DNA from: Tychonema sp. LEGE 06208 | GTDB taxonomy: Bacteria > Cyanobacteriota > Cyanobacteriia > Cyanobacteriales > Microcoleaceae | Length of the DNA stretch: 49,474 nucleotides | Assembly (NCBI RefSeq): GCF_015207505.1 | Contig: NZ_JADEWT010000035.1 | Span: forward strand, 1 to 49,474 | Reading direction: 5' to 3' | Part shown: positions 25,807 through 36,500 of the stretch, piece after piece | How positions within the stretch are numbered: the first letter of the stretch is position 1 | Layout: each line of letters begins with the position of its first letter | The notes under the pieces: model-generated | Told to the model about the DNA's origin: nothing | The model's database searches: none | What the model saw: the letters and a program-made list of their open reading frames with translations, nothing else | Program-made: the position numbers and the translations under genes

Positions 25807-28800
25807 ATGACTTCTACGTTCGCCCAAGTTAACTCAAAATCCTCTCTTGAAAAACTGCCCCCGCGTTCCTTAGTCTTCATTGATTCCGGCGTGGAAGATT
25901 ACGATTCAATTGCAGCAGGAGTGCTGCCTGGACAGCAGGTAGTGATACTCGATCGCACCAAAAACGGTATCGAACAAATCTCCTCTGAAATTAAAAAATA
26001 CGCCTCTACCAATGGGGCGATCGACTCGGTTCACATCATTTCTCACGGTAGTTCTGGCAACTTGCAACTTGGCAATACCGCTCTGGGTTCGGATAACATC
26101 GAGCAATACAAAAGCCAGTTAGAACAATGGCAGACTTCACTAGCCCCACAAGCAGACATTATGCTGTACGGCTGCGATGTAGCATCCGGTACAGGCGCTA
26201 ATTTCGTTGACAAACTCAGCCAATTAACGGGAGCTGACGTTGCCGCATCCACCAACATTACCGGCCGCGGAGGCGACTGGAACTTAGAATTTGCTAAGGG
26301 TCAAATTGAATCGGACTTAGCCTTGCGGTCAGATGTGATGGCTAATTACCAAGGTGATTTAGCTACTATCGTGGTCAGCAATAATAGCGATAGCGGTGCT
26401 GGTTCCTTGAGAGCTGCGATCGCATCCGCTGCAGCCGGCGATACCATTACCTTCGCTCCTGGTTTGGCCGGTCAAACCATCACCCTCACCAGCGGTCAAC
26501 TCGATATTCCGGTTGGCAAAAATATTACGATTGACGGCGCAGCAGCAGCGGGTTTAACCATCAGCGGCAACAACGCATCCCGTGCCTTTTTTGTCAATGC
26601 AAATGTGGTGACTGCTACAAGTTTTGCAGTCAAAAATCTCTCTATTGTCAACGGCAAAACTGCCGATCGAGGCGGCGCGATCGGTACAACGGACGAAGTA
26701 AGCGTCACAGTAGACAATGTTCAGTTCAATAATAATGTTGCCGATCAAGGTGGCGGCGCAATTTTCGGCAATTTCAACAATACTCTGACAGTAACGAACA
26801 GTAAGTTTAACGGCAACACGGCCACTGCAGCCAATGACGAACGCGGTGCAGGTGCGATCGGCTTTTTGAGTTCCAAAGCTTTTACTGTCACCAACAGCGA
26901 CTTTACAAACAACAAAGGAATTAACGGCGGGGCAATTAACAGCCTTCAGGGCAAGTTAACGATTGACAACTCGCGATTCATCGGTAACGACACCACCGCA
27001 GCCGTTTTCGCATCAGGCCAAGATAATCCCTTTTTAAGAGGTTTTGGTGGCGCAGTTTACACAGACAGAGCCAGCAATCCGAGCGAAGCTTCCGGCACAA
27101 TCAAGATTACCAATAGCGTATTTCAAGACAATAAAGGTCGAGGTGAAGGAGGTGCAGCTTATCTGTTCACCGGCAGCCAAGACAAGGTTATTTTGGAAAA
27201 CAGCACCTTCCAAAATAACGAAATTATGGCGCTACCCAACGGTGGAGGGCCTGGAAACGGTGGTGCGGTAACGAATTTGAGCGACAGCACCAACCAGGGA
27301 TTGACTGTTACCAACACCACCTTTGCTGGCAACAAAGCCAACAATCAAGGTGGTGGCCTGTGGACGCGGAATGCCCCTGCTACGATTACCAACAGTACGT
27401 TTTCTGGCAACTCCACCGCGTTTGCTGCTGGTGATTTCAACAAACTCGGCGGTGCAATGACTCTTGGTGCACCCACAACTATTGTCAACACTACGATCGC
27501 CGATAATAGTGCTGGTTGGGTTGGTGGAGGTATCTTCGCCGCTGCCAATGATGTCACCCTCAAAAACACGATTCTTGCCAACAATACAGCGGCTAACGGA
27601 GGAAACCCTTGGGGAATTAACCAACACGTCACCGACGAATACGCCGATGGAGGAGGGAATTTTCAGTGGCCGCCCAAAAACCCTAATGACGGCAGTGATG
27701 TCAATGCGACGGCAAGTGTGACGATCGCAGATCCCTTACTTGGCCCACTGCAAAATATCAACGGCGCTTTCGTAAGGCCCCTGCTGACAGGAAGTCCGGC
27801 CATTGACAAAGGAGTACCAAGCGGCGCACCAGCTACGGATCAGCGCGGCCAGACTCGCCCTCAAGATGGTGATACAATTCCAGGGGCGATCGTAGACAGC
27901 GGTTCTTTTGAATTCGGAGGTACTGTCGTCCCAACTCCGACACCAACTCCCACACCAACTCCCACACCAACTCCCGCGCCGACACCAACACCCGCGCCGA
28001 CTCCAACTCCGACACCAACTCCCGCGCCGACACCAACTCCCGCGCCGACTCCAACTCCGACACCAACTCCCGCGCCGACACCAACTCCCGCGCCCACACC
28101 GACGCCTACAGGGACGCCAACACCGACACCGACACCCGCGCCGACACCAACTCCCGCGCCGACTCCAACTCCCACACCAACTCCCGCGCCCACTCCAACT
28201 CCCGCGCCCACTCCAACTCCCGCGCCGACTCCAACTCCCACACCAACTCCCGCGCCCACGCCGACGCCCGCGCCGACGCCCGTGCCGACACCAACTCCCG
28301 CGCCCACACCAACTCCGGTGACAGATGCTTCCCCGCTAGATAGCCTCAACGCCCCGGAATTCGACTCTGGTGCGATCGCCCCCAACCCCGCCCAACAAAC
28401 TCTCAACGGCGGTAACACAGACGATTTCATCATGGGCGGTGGCATCAACGAGTCAATTAACGGACTTGTTGGCAACGATACTCTTTACGGCATGGGTGGC
28501 AATGACAACATTGACGGCGGTGCAGATAACGATTCCATCTTCGGCAATATCGGCAATGACTTCATCCAAGGCGGCGCTGGCAACGATACAGTCTACGCCG
28601 GCAAAGATAATGACACTGTGGTTGGCGGAGAAGGCGACGACTTTTTGAGAGGAGATTTAGGCCAAGATACTGTTGCCGGCGGCTTTGGCAGCGACACCAT
28701 TTTTGGTGGTAAAGATGACGATATCTTGCTGGGGGAAGATGGTGACGACCAGCTTTTTGGCAACTTAGGAAATGACACAATTAATGCTGGAAACGGCAAC

Positions 28801-29298
28801 GATATTGCCTTCGGAAATGAAGGTGAAGATTTGATTTTTGGCGGAGCTGGAAATGACACGCTTTACGGTGGCAAAGACAACGATAGTCTCGATGGCGGTG
28901 ATGGTAACGATTTGCTATTCGGCAACAATGAAAATGATGTAATCTCCGGCAACACCGGCAACGATACGCTTTACGGTGGCAAGGGTAACGATTTGCTCAT
29001 CGGCGGTGCTGGTAGCGATTTCCTCAGCGGCGATGTTGGGGACGATACTTTGACCGGCGGTTCGGGAAATGACGTGTTTTTCCTCAATAAAAGTGTGGGA
29101 AGCGACATCATTACTGATTTCCGTCAGGGCGAGGATGTAATTGGGTTAGCTCCCGGTTTGAGTTTCAATCAACTCAGCATTACGTCTAGCAACAATCAAA
29201 CTTTGATTAGCGTTACGGGCAGCAATCAATTGTTAGCGAAGCTTAACGGTACGCCCGTTACTCTCGGCGCTAGCGATTTCATTCAGGTAACAATCTAA
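25807..29298 (+). CDS. DUF4347 / beta-helix / RTX surface protein
   Basis: 1,163 residues. The N-terminal DUF4347 domain (about 18-180) holds [11 protein letters not shown] (His80) and [10 protein letters not shown] (Cys123), spaced like the His-Gly / Cys dyad of caspase-type (clan CD) cysteine peptidases. A right-handed beta-helix follows (about 185-620), with polymorphic outer-membrane-type repeats (GGAIFG, NSTFSGN, GGGLWT). A choice-of-anchor-Q-like block comes next ([32 protein letters not shown]). After it are a Pro-Thr/Ala linker (705-838), RTX calcium repeats (about 860-1090) and a C-terminal cap ([17 protein letters not shown]). No Sec signal peptide is seen, so export by type I secretion through the RTX C-terminus is likely. 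The gene is paralogous to 29998-33312. Proteolytic activity of DUF4347 is inference. An adhesin or extracellular matrix role fits the fold but is unproven. Confidence 0.88.
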   Translation: MTSTFAQVNSKSSLEKLPPRSLVFIDSGVEDYDSIAAGVLPGQQVVILDRTKNGIEQISSEIKKYASTNGAIDSVHIISHGSSGNLQLGNTALGSDNIEQYKSQLEQWQTSLAPQADIMLYGCDVASGTGANFVDKLSQLTGADVAASTNITGRGGDWNLEFAKGQIESDLALRSDVMANYQGDLATIVVSNNSDSGAGSLRAAIASAAAGDTITFAPGLAGQTITLTSGQLDIPVGKNITIDGAAAAGLTISGNNASRAFFVNANVVTATSFAVKNLSIVNGKTADRGGAIGTTDEVSVTVDNVQFNNNVADQGGGAIFGNFNNTLTVTNSKFNGNTATAANDERGAGAIGFLSSKAFTVTNSDFTNNKGINGGAINSLQGKLTIDNSRFIGNDTTAAVFASGQDNPFLRGFGGAVYTDRASNPSEASGTIKITNSVFQDNKGRGEGGAAYLFTGSQDKVILENSTFQNNEIMALPNGGGPGNGGAVTNLSDSTNQGLTVTNTTFAGNKANNQGGGLWTRNAPATITNSTFSGNSTAFAAGDFNKLGGAMTLGAPTTIVNTTIADNSAGWVGGGIFAAANDVTLKNTILANNTAANGGNPWGINQHVTDEYADGGGNFQWPPKNPNDGSDVNATASVTIADPLLGPLQNINGAFVRPLLTGSPAIDKGVPSGAPATDQRGQTRPQDGDTIPGAIVDSGSFEFGGTVVPTPTPTPTPTPTPTPAPTPTPAPTPTPTPTPAPTPTPAPTPTPTPTPAPTPTPAPTPTPTGTPTPTPTPAPTPTPAPTPTPTPTPAPTPTPAPTPTPAPTPTPTPTPAPTPTPAPTPVPTPTPAPTPTPVTDASPLDSLNAPEFDSGAIAPNPAQQTLNGGNTDDFIMGGGINESINGLVGNDTLYGMGGNDNIDGGADNDSIFGNIGNDFIQGGAGNDTVYAGKDNDTVVGGEGDDFLRGDLGQDTVAGGFGSDTIFGGKDDDILLGEDGDDQLFGNLGNDTINAGNGNDIAFGNEGEDLIFGGAGNDTLYGGKDNDSLDGGDGNDLLFGNNENDVISGNTGNDTLYGGKGNDLLIGGAGSDFLSGDVGDDTLTGGSGNDVFFLNKSVGSDIITDFRQGEDVIGLAPGLSFNQLSITSSNNQTLISVTGSNQLLAKLNGTPVTLGASDFIQVTI
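27925..28320 (+). repeat. Coding Pro-Thr/Ala minisatellite
   Basis: Tandem CCAACTCC-type hexamers and dodecamers encode [11 protein letters not shown]. They form a flexible linker between the beta-helix and the RTX region, prone to length change in steps of 2 or 4 residues. Confidence 0.9.
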
Positions 29299-29997
29299 CT
29301 GTCTCTGGTAGGGTGCGCGACGCGCGCCTTACTAGCAGTGAAACATCGGCTAGGGTGCAGGGCGGAATGAATGTTTTGAGGAACAAGTAAAGATTTTCTC
29401 CCGCCTGTCACGCCTAGGGTTAGTTACCTAAGTTTCGGATTTTTGGGATTTGTGCGATCGGCAAATATGTCATATCCAATCTGTTAGCATTGGAACGATC
29501 GAACCGCGAAGACGCTTTAGGCTTTCGCCGCGCGTCAGCGCTAGAACGCGAAGGAAGGACGTAAGCTGTTCGGCATTTAATAGAGGATAGTAGGTGCGGA
29601 TCGTACATAGGCAGCACGCTAGATTTGCAGGTTCTGCATCGAGGAATATTTACATTATATTGTTTCCGGTTGGATCGGAATTATTTAACCTTACTAGGGC
29701 GCAGAGAACACAGAGGAAGATTCCAGAGAGAGGTGAATACGGGACGATGAAGCGCGGATTTGATATTACATCTTCTGCGGTTAATTGTTCGCAAAATCGC
29801 AATCTTCACGCAGCAAAACCGGATTGCGGATACAAGGGATGAATTGTTATATAAGAAAATAAGTTTTTACCTAAGTTTTGATTCCCCAGTTCGACCGCTG
29901 AGGTTTTAATTCTGCCTGCTGCCTTCAGCATAAAAAAGTTTTCTATTTTTCAGGTGAATCTACCAGCAAATTATCAACATTCTCATAGGTATGCGAA
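29299..29997. other. Intergenic region with dispersed repeat fragments
   Basis: Contains a GC hairpin with no T-run (GGTGCGCG/CGCGCGCC, 29312-29328), a CGCGAAGACGC-type stretch (29505-29560) and GGGCGCAGAGAACACAGAGG (29698-29717). These are common cyanobacterial filler repeats. No credible gene. The leader motif copy C is at 29951-29964. Confidence 0.5.
29951..29964 (+). promoter_or_regulatory. Conserved leader motif of DUF4347 genes (copy C, divergent)
   Basis: CAGGTGAATCTACC, 33 bp before the ATG at 29998. It keeps the ATCTACC end and the CAGG..TG start of the motif seen at 24646 and 25763. Confidence 0.4.
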
Positions 29998-32900
29998 ATG
30001 AGTTCAAATTTGGCCAGTATTGATTCACAATCTGTTCTCCGCAATTCTCGTCCTAAATCTATTGTCTTTATTGAGTCGGACTTAGATGACTATCAAACTC
30101 TTGCGGGTGGCGCGGTTCCGAATGCAGAAGTCATCATTTTAGATAAAAATGGTAACGGAGTCGAGCAGATTACTGCTAAACTGCAAACCATCGCTGCTGC
30201 GGGGGGAACTTTAGACGAAGTTCACATTTTTTCTCATGGCAATTCTGGCAGTTTGCGGTTAGGTTCTGCGACGTTGAATGCGGATAGTTTGCCGCAATAT
30301 GCCAGCCAGTTGCAAGGGTGGCGAAATGCGCTGAGCGACAAAGCTGATATTATGCTTTACGGTTGCGATGTGGCTGCGGGTGATGGGGCTAATTTTGTCG
30401 ATCGCCTGGGGGAGTTAACCGGGGCTGATATTGCGGCATCTAGCGATCGCACCGGCCGCACTGGTAACTGGAATTTGGAGTTTACCAAGGGTGATATTGA
30501 GGCATCCAGTGCCTTGACTCCAGAGACTATGGCCGATTACCGAGGGACTTTAGCGACTGTTACCGTTACCAACAATAATGATAGCGGGCCCGGTTCCTTG
30601 AGAAGTGCGATCGCCTCCGCAGCAGCCGGCGATATTATTCAATTTGCTTCCAGTCTTGCGAATCAAACAATTGTTCTAACTTCCGGTCAACTTGTCATCA
30701 ATAAAAACTTGACAGTTGACGCAATTAGTGCAGCCAACTTAACCATTAGTGGCAACAACACTTCGCGGGTAATCCTCACCGAAGGTTCAACCAATGTTAC
30801 TCTAAAAAACCTGATTGTTGCCAACGGTAAAGTCTCTGGAACCGATCCGAATAACGAAACAACTAGCGCTGGCGGTGGCATTAAAACGGGAGGTAACAGC
30901 ACTTTAACCTTAGAAAATTGCCAAGTTAATAATAATGTTGCCGGTTTCGGTGGCGGCGTTCATACAGGTTTCCGCAGCACCACAACTGTCATTAACAGTA
31001 AGTTTAGCGACAATGACGGTTCTTTGGCGGATAATACCGAACGCGGCGGCGGGGCGATCGCCACTAAAAGCGGCGGTTCTCTGACTATCAGAGATAGCGA
31101 ATTTACCAACAACAAAGGCAGCTTAGGCGGGGCTGTTAATAACCTGTTGGGCAGCCTGACGATCGAAAACTCTAAATTCACAGGGAACCGCACAGAAAAA
31201 GGGGTTGGCGGGGCAGTTTACGTCGATGGCGCTAATGCTTCAGGCCCCAATGCAACTCCGGGGCCTGTTGGTGGCAATGTTATCATCCGAGGCAGCACTT
31301 TTGACGGCAATATCGCCTCTGGAGAAGGAGGTGCAGCATTTCTGTTTGGCTATCCTCCAGATACAGTGGTTTTGGAAAACAGCACTTTTATTAACAACAA
31401 AGCCGTAAAAAACTCATCAGGGAGTGGAGGTTCAGGAGGTGGAGTTCGCCACGGAAATGCCGATTTAACTGTGACAAACTGTACCTTTGCTAACAACACA
31501 GCCGACGATAACGGCGGCGGTTTGTGGTTGGGAGAAAATGGAAATGTCAGCATTGTCAACAGTACATTTTCCGGTAACACCGCTGCTAAACAGGGCGGGG
31601 GAATAGTTGTCGGCAATAGAGATTCTTTTTCCACTAACATTGTCAATTCGACTTTAGCCAATAATAGCGCTGGGGAGTATTCTGGCGGTATTGCGACTTT
31701 TGGAAATCAGCCAATTACTGTCAAGAATTCGATTTTTGATAGCAATACGGCCGGTAATCCTTATAAAGTTAAATACCAAACTGGAAGGGCACTAATTGAC
31801 GGGGGAAATAATCTGCAATTTCCTGCTAAACTGACGACGGGCGATCCTAACGACAATAATGTGACGGCAACTGTGACGATCGCCGATCCATTACTCGGCC
31901 CTTTACAAAATATTAACGGCGCTTTCGTAAGGCCCCTGCTAGCAGGAAGTCCCGCCATTGATACCGGTACTGGTGCGGGCGCGCCGGCGGCGGATCAGCG
32001 GGGCGTGACTCGCCCTCAAGATGGTGATAATAATGGAAGTGCGATCGTGGATATCGGCGCTTTTGAATTCACAACTACACCAACTCCCACACCAACTCCC
32101 ACACCAACTCCCACACCAACTCCCACACCGACACCCACACCAACTCCCACACCAACTCCCACACCAACTCCCACACCAACTCCCACACCAACTCCCACAC
32201 CGATACCAGTTCCCACACCGACACCCACACCAACTCCCACACCGATACCAGTTCCCACACCGACACCCACACCAACTCCCACACCAACTCCCACACCGAT
32301 ACCAATTCCCACACCGACACCCACGCCAACACCGACAACGGATAATGCGATCGTCGAACCCCTACCAGCCCCAGAAATCGACCCCGGCAGTATTACTCAA
32401 AATCCCGCCCAACAAACTCTCAACGGCGGTGACAGCACCGATTTCATCATAGGCGATGGCATCAACGAGTCAATTAACGGACTTGGCGACAATGACACCC
32501 TCTACGGAATGGGCGGCAGCGACAACATCGACGGCGGCAGCGGTAACGATTCCATCTTCGGCAATACCGACAATGACTTAATCTTCGGCGGCACCGGCAA
32601 CGATACAGTCTACGCCGGCAAAGATAACGACACTGTGCTTGGCGGAGACGGCGACGACTTTTTGAGAGGAGATTTAGGCCAAGATACTGTTGCCGGTGGC
32701 TTTGGCAACGACACCATTTTTGGTGGCAAAGATGACGATATTTTGCTGGGGGAAGATGGCGACGACTATCTGTTAGGCAACTTAGGAAATGACACAATTA
32801 ATGCTGGAAATGGCAACGATATTGTGTTTGGAAATGAAGGTGCAGATTTGATTTTTGGTAAGGCTGGAAATGACACGCTTTACGGCGGCAAAGACAATGA

Positions 32901-33312
32901 CAGTCTCGGCGGTGGCGATGGTGACGATTTGCTATTCGGTAACAACGAAAACGATTTGCTCGAAGGTTATACAGGCAACGATACGCTGTACGGCGGCAAA
33001 GGCAATGATAGCCTCTTCGGCAATGCTGGTAACGATTTCCTTAGCGGTGATGTGGGAGATGATACTTTGACTGGCGGTTCGGGGAATGATGTATTTCTGC
33101 TAACTCAAAGTTTAGGCAGTGATATCATTACGGATTTCCGCCAAGGCGAGGATTTAATTGGGTTAAATTCCGGTTTGAGTTTCAATCAACTAACTATTAC
33201 CGGGAGCAACAATCAAACTTTGATTAGCCTCACCAGTAGCAATCAATTGTTAGCAAAACTGAACGGTATAGCGCCCGGTACTCTCACCGCTAGCGATTTT
33301 ATTAGTCAGTAG
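29998..33312 (+). CDS. DUF4347 / beta-helix / RTX surface protein (paralogue)
   Basis: 1,104 residues with the same layout as the upstream gene. DUF4347 (about 18-180) has HIFSHGNSG (His80) and [10 protein letters not shown] (Cys123) at identical positions. The beta-helix (about 185-615) has GGGVHTG and NSTFSGN repeats and the same anchor-Q-like block ([19 protein letters not shown]). The Pro-Thr linker (691-780) is shorter and lacks the Ala units. RTX repeats run from 803 to 1030, ending in the cap [17 protein letters not shown]. The DNA of the RTX region is very close to that of the neighbour, consistent with recent tandem duplication or gene conversion, whereas the N-terminal halves have diverged. 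It is likely secreted by a type I system not encoded in the window. The stop codon is three bases before a MITE-like repeat, which may serve as its 3' end. Confidence 0.88.
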   Translation: MSSNLASIDSQSVLRNSRPKSIVFIESDLDDYQTLAGGAVPNAEVIILDKNGNGVEQITAKLQTIAAAGGTLDEVHIFSHGNSGSLRLGSATLNADSLPQYASQLQGWRNALSDKADIMLYGCDVAAGDGANFVDRLGELTGADIAASSDRTGRTGNWNLEFTKGDIEASSALTPETMADYRGTLATVTVTNNNDSGPGSLRSAIASAAAGDIIQFASSLANQTIVLTSGQLVINKNLTVDAISAANLTISGNNTSRVILTEGSTNVTLKNLIVANGKVSGTDPNNETTSAGGGIKTGGNSTLTLENCQVNNNVAGFGGGVHTGFRSTTTVINSKFSDNDGSLADNTERGGGAIATKSGGSLTIRDSEFTNNKGSLGGAVNNLLGSLTIENSKFTGNRTEKGVGGAVYVDGANASGPNATPGPVGGNVIIRGSTFDGNIASGEGGAAFLFGYPPDTVVLENSTFINNKAVKNSSGSGGSGGGVRHGNADLTVTNCTFANNTADDNGGGLWLGENGNVSIVNSTFSGNTAAKQGGGIVVGNRDSFSTNIVNSTLANNSAGEYSGGIATFGNQPITVKNSIFDSNTAGNPYKVKYQTGRALIDGGNNLQFPAKLTTGDPNDNNVTATVTIADPLLGPLQNINGAFVRPLLAGSPAIDTGTGAGAPAADQRGVTRPQDGDNNGSAIVDIGAFEFTTTPTPTPTPTPTPTPTPTPTPTPTPTPTPTPTPTPTPTPTPTPIPVPTPTPTPTPTPIPVPTPTPTPTPTPTPTPIPIPTPTPTPTPTTDNAIVEPLPAPEIDPGSITQNPAQQTLNGGDSTDFIIGDGINESINGLGDNDTLYGMGGSDNIDGGSGNDSIFGNTDNDLIFGGTGNDTVYAGKDNDTVLGGDGDDFLRGDLGQDTVAGGFGNDTIFGGKDDDILLGEDGDDYLLGNLGNDTINAGNGNDIVFGNEGADLIFGKAGNDTLYGGKDNDSLGGGDGDDLLFGNNENDLLEGYTGNDTLYGGKGNDSLFGNAGNDFLSGDVGDDTLTGGSGNDVFLLTQSLGSDIITDFRQGEDLIGLNSGLSFNQLTITGSNNQTLISLTSSNQLLAKLNGIAPGTLTASDFISQ
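32078..32338 (+). repeat. Coding Pro-Thr minisatellite
   Basis: Tandem CCAACTCCCACA dodecamers with CCGATACCAGTTCC variants encode the PTPTP/PIPVP linker of the second DUF4347 protein. Confidence 0.9.
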
Positions 33313-33314
33313 TT

Positions 33315-33421
33315 ATATCATTTCCGGTTACACCGGAATGATGTTGACTGTTGACTGTTGACTGTTGACTGTTGACTGTTGACTCGATTTTATTATTCCG
33401 ATGCAACCGGAAACGATATTA
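33315..33421. repeat. MITE-like element with TTGACTG core (first family, best copy)
   Basis: The left arm (ATATCATTTCCGGTTACACC, then GGAAT) and the complement of the right arm (ATATCGTTTCCGGTTGCATC, then GGAAT) are terminal inverted repeats of about 24 bp with three mismatches. The core is about six TTGACTG heptads (33353-33393). Confidence 0.78.
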
Positions 33422-33545
33422 TACCAAATCCGGGTTTTGGATATTTTTTACGAACCAGTTGGCCTCAGACCGCCGAATCGTCAAGGGGAGTATGTTACTG
33501 TTTCCTCTTCTCTTCGCGTTCTTTGCGTCTTCGCGGTTAAATCAT

Positions 33546-36500
33546 TCAAAGGGGCGAACACAACAAGCGATCGCCCTTTTCCACCATCGTATTTGTCCGC
33601 AAATAATCCCGCAGGCGATCGCACCCGTAACTCAATAAATCCAGATTCAAAACTTGCTGCACATTCCACAAAATCAGCGTATTATCCTCGCTGACAGAAG
33701 CCACAAAAGCCCCATCCCCACTATACGCCACTCCCCGAATCGCCCCAGAGTTACCTCTGAGCGTCGTTAATTCCGTACCGTCAGAGTTCCACAACTTCAC
33801 CGTATTATCCACACTACCAGAAGCAATAATCTTACCGTCCGGGCTAAATGCCACCCCCCAAACCGCCGCCGCGTGACCTTCAAGAGTTCTCACTAACTTA
33901 CCATCCACAGTCCAAATCTTAACAGTATTGTCCCCACTGCCAGAAGCCAGAAATTTACCGTCAGGGCTAAACGCCACCCTCCACACCGCAGCAGTATGAC
34001 CTCGAAAAGTTCTCACCAAAGTACCGTCAAGCTTCCACAACTTAACAGTACCATCGCCCCCAGCCGAGGCAATTAGCTGACCGTCCGGGCTAAATACCAC
34101 CTGCCAAACAGGAGCATGATGTCCTGTCATAGTATGCAATAAAGTACCATTGGGCCGCCAAAGTTTAATAGTATTATCTTGACTGCTAGAAGCAATAATT
34201 TGACCGTCAGGACTGAAAGCCAATCCAAAAATCGTAGCGTTATGACCTACCAAATTTGCGATCGCATTTCCGTTTCGAGTCCAGATATTCACCTGATTAT
34301 CGTTTGTGCCAGAAGCAATTAACTTGCCATCGCGACTCAGTGCCACAGCATAAATCGCAGTATTTTGTCCAGTGAAAGTCCTCAACAATTTGCCTTGCCG
34401 ACTCCAAAGTTTAGTCGTGCCATCCTCACTACCTGTAGCAATTGTAGAACTATCCGCACTCAGTGCGATCGCCCAAATCCCAGCTTTATGTGCACTAATA
34501 ATCGTCCGCAAAGGGTTGTGACTCTGCCACAGCCTCACCGTATTTTCTGCACCCGCCGAAGCAATAAAACTGCCGTCAGGACTCCAAGCCATCCCCCAAA
34601 TCCCAGCAGTGTTACCTCTAAAAGTCGTCAGTTCTGTTCCGTCGTCAACATTCCATAGTTTTACAGTCCCATCCCGACTTGCCGTAGCGATGGTCTGACC
34701 GTCTGGACTGAAAACAACTCCAGATATTACAGCAGAATGACCTTCAAGCGTTCTCAGCAAAGTACCGTCAGAGTTCCAGAGTTTCACCGTTTTGTCTCCA
34801 CTTCCGGTAGCAACAATCTGACCATCTAAACTAAACGCCACTGCAGATACCACAGAAGTATGACCCCGGAGAGTTCTTAACAGTTTGCCGTCAGAGTTCC
34901 AGAGTTTCACCGTTTTGTCTCCACTTGCGGTAGCAACAGTCTTACCGTCTGGACTGAAAGCCACTGAGGGTACCCCAGCAGTATGACCCTGGAGAGTTCT
35001 TAACAGTTTGCCGTCAGAGTTCCAGAGTTTCACCGTTTTGTCCATGCTGGCAGAGGCAATTGTTTGACCGTCGGGACTAAACGCCACTGTCCAGATACCA
35101 GCAGTATGACCCTGAAAAGTTCCTAGGGGCAGTGCCCCCGTGCCTGCCCTATCCAGTTTCCAAAGTTTTACAGTCCCATCATCGCTTCCAGAAGCAATAA
35201 ACTGACCGTCCGGGCTAAATTTGACCGATCGCACGATCGCCTGATGACCCTTGAGCGCTGCCACTTCTGTACCATCTCGCCGCCACAGTTTGATAATTTT
35301 ATCCACACTTGCTGAGGCAATAAACTCACTGTCAGGACTAATGTCAACTCCGAGAACAGCCGCTTTATGCCCCGATAAACGGTTGTATTCATCTGCTTCG
35401 TAAACAGCTTGTCTCAGTACATTGTCAACTCGACCAGCGGTATCGACACCTACCCCACCTAGTTTTTGCACTTTTCGTTTTGCTTTAATCGCTTCTATCA
35501 GCGCATCCAACTTGCGATTAGAAGCAAACAGTGCGTCAGAAGAAGATGCCAGCGCTTGAATTTCGCTCACCCGCGCTTGCCGTTCGCTTGCTGTGGCTTT
35601 GCGATATTGAAAAAACGTTGCGATTCCCAACCCGCAGGCCAGCAGTAATGCCATACTGACTGCAAACAATAAGATTCTTTGTTGTTTGGCAGCTTTGGTT
35701 TCTTGAATTAGTCTTTTGTGTTCTTCTGTTAGCCTCGCTTCAATTTCTTTAGTGCGTTCTGCCTCTAATCCTTGTTGTACTTCGCGCCGATCTATTTCTT
35801 CAGAAGCGGCTAAAAATTGATAGTCTAAATCGCTCAAACTTTTTCCCTGGGCCCAACTTTGAGCATCTTTCAAAGCTTGTCCCCGCAACAGCCGCGATAA
35901 ATCTTGCTGCTTAGATGTCACCCACGCATCAAAAGTTTGAGAATAAGGCCGCAGTTGTTTTAATTGTTTGTCTACCCATTTGAGGTTAAAAACTTGTTCG
36001 TAAATGCGGTTTTTTACTTTCAGTAAACTTTGCTCTTTCACCACCAACCCGGAGAGAATGAGTTCTATTTGTTCTGGGCTGTCATCGGTTGAGATCCCCC
36101 CTGCCCCCCGCCGGAGGGTTCTGATTGTCTCCCCCCCTTGATAAGGGGGGGTTAGGGGGGGTTCTGATTGTAAGATTTGCTGGTAAATTCCGAGCAATCT
36201 ACTGGTTTTTTGTTCGTTGCGAAGGATGCGATCGCGGATAGTTTTTAAATGCTCTGGTTCATCGCAGGCTTGCCAGTGGTCGATGATGCGCGATCGCACT
36301 AAATTTTCTACCCAAAATGCCTCCGTTCCTGGGGGAATAGTTAAAATTTGGCTATCATTCTCTTGACTAATATTCGCTACTATGTTACAAAGCTTTTGCG
36401 TGAGAAAAGGTTGCCCGCCAGTCCAATTTAAGATTTCTTTTAAAACCGGCACTGCATTGTTTACACTTGTTTCTAATCCCGCCAGTAAAGGCTGCGCTTC

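Noticed and set aside
27861..28475. Long minus-strand frame rich in VGVGAGVG opposite the Pro-Thr linker (also 539-769 and 32016-32324)
   Set aside because: It is the mirror of the PTPTP-coding minisatellite; there is no start context and no family.
29312..29328. GC hairpin after the first intact DUF4347 gene as a terminator
   Set aside because: The loop is too small and no T-run follows.
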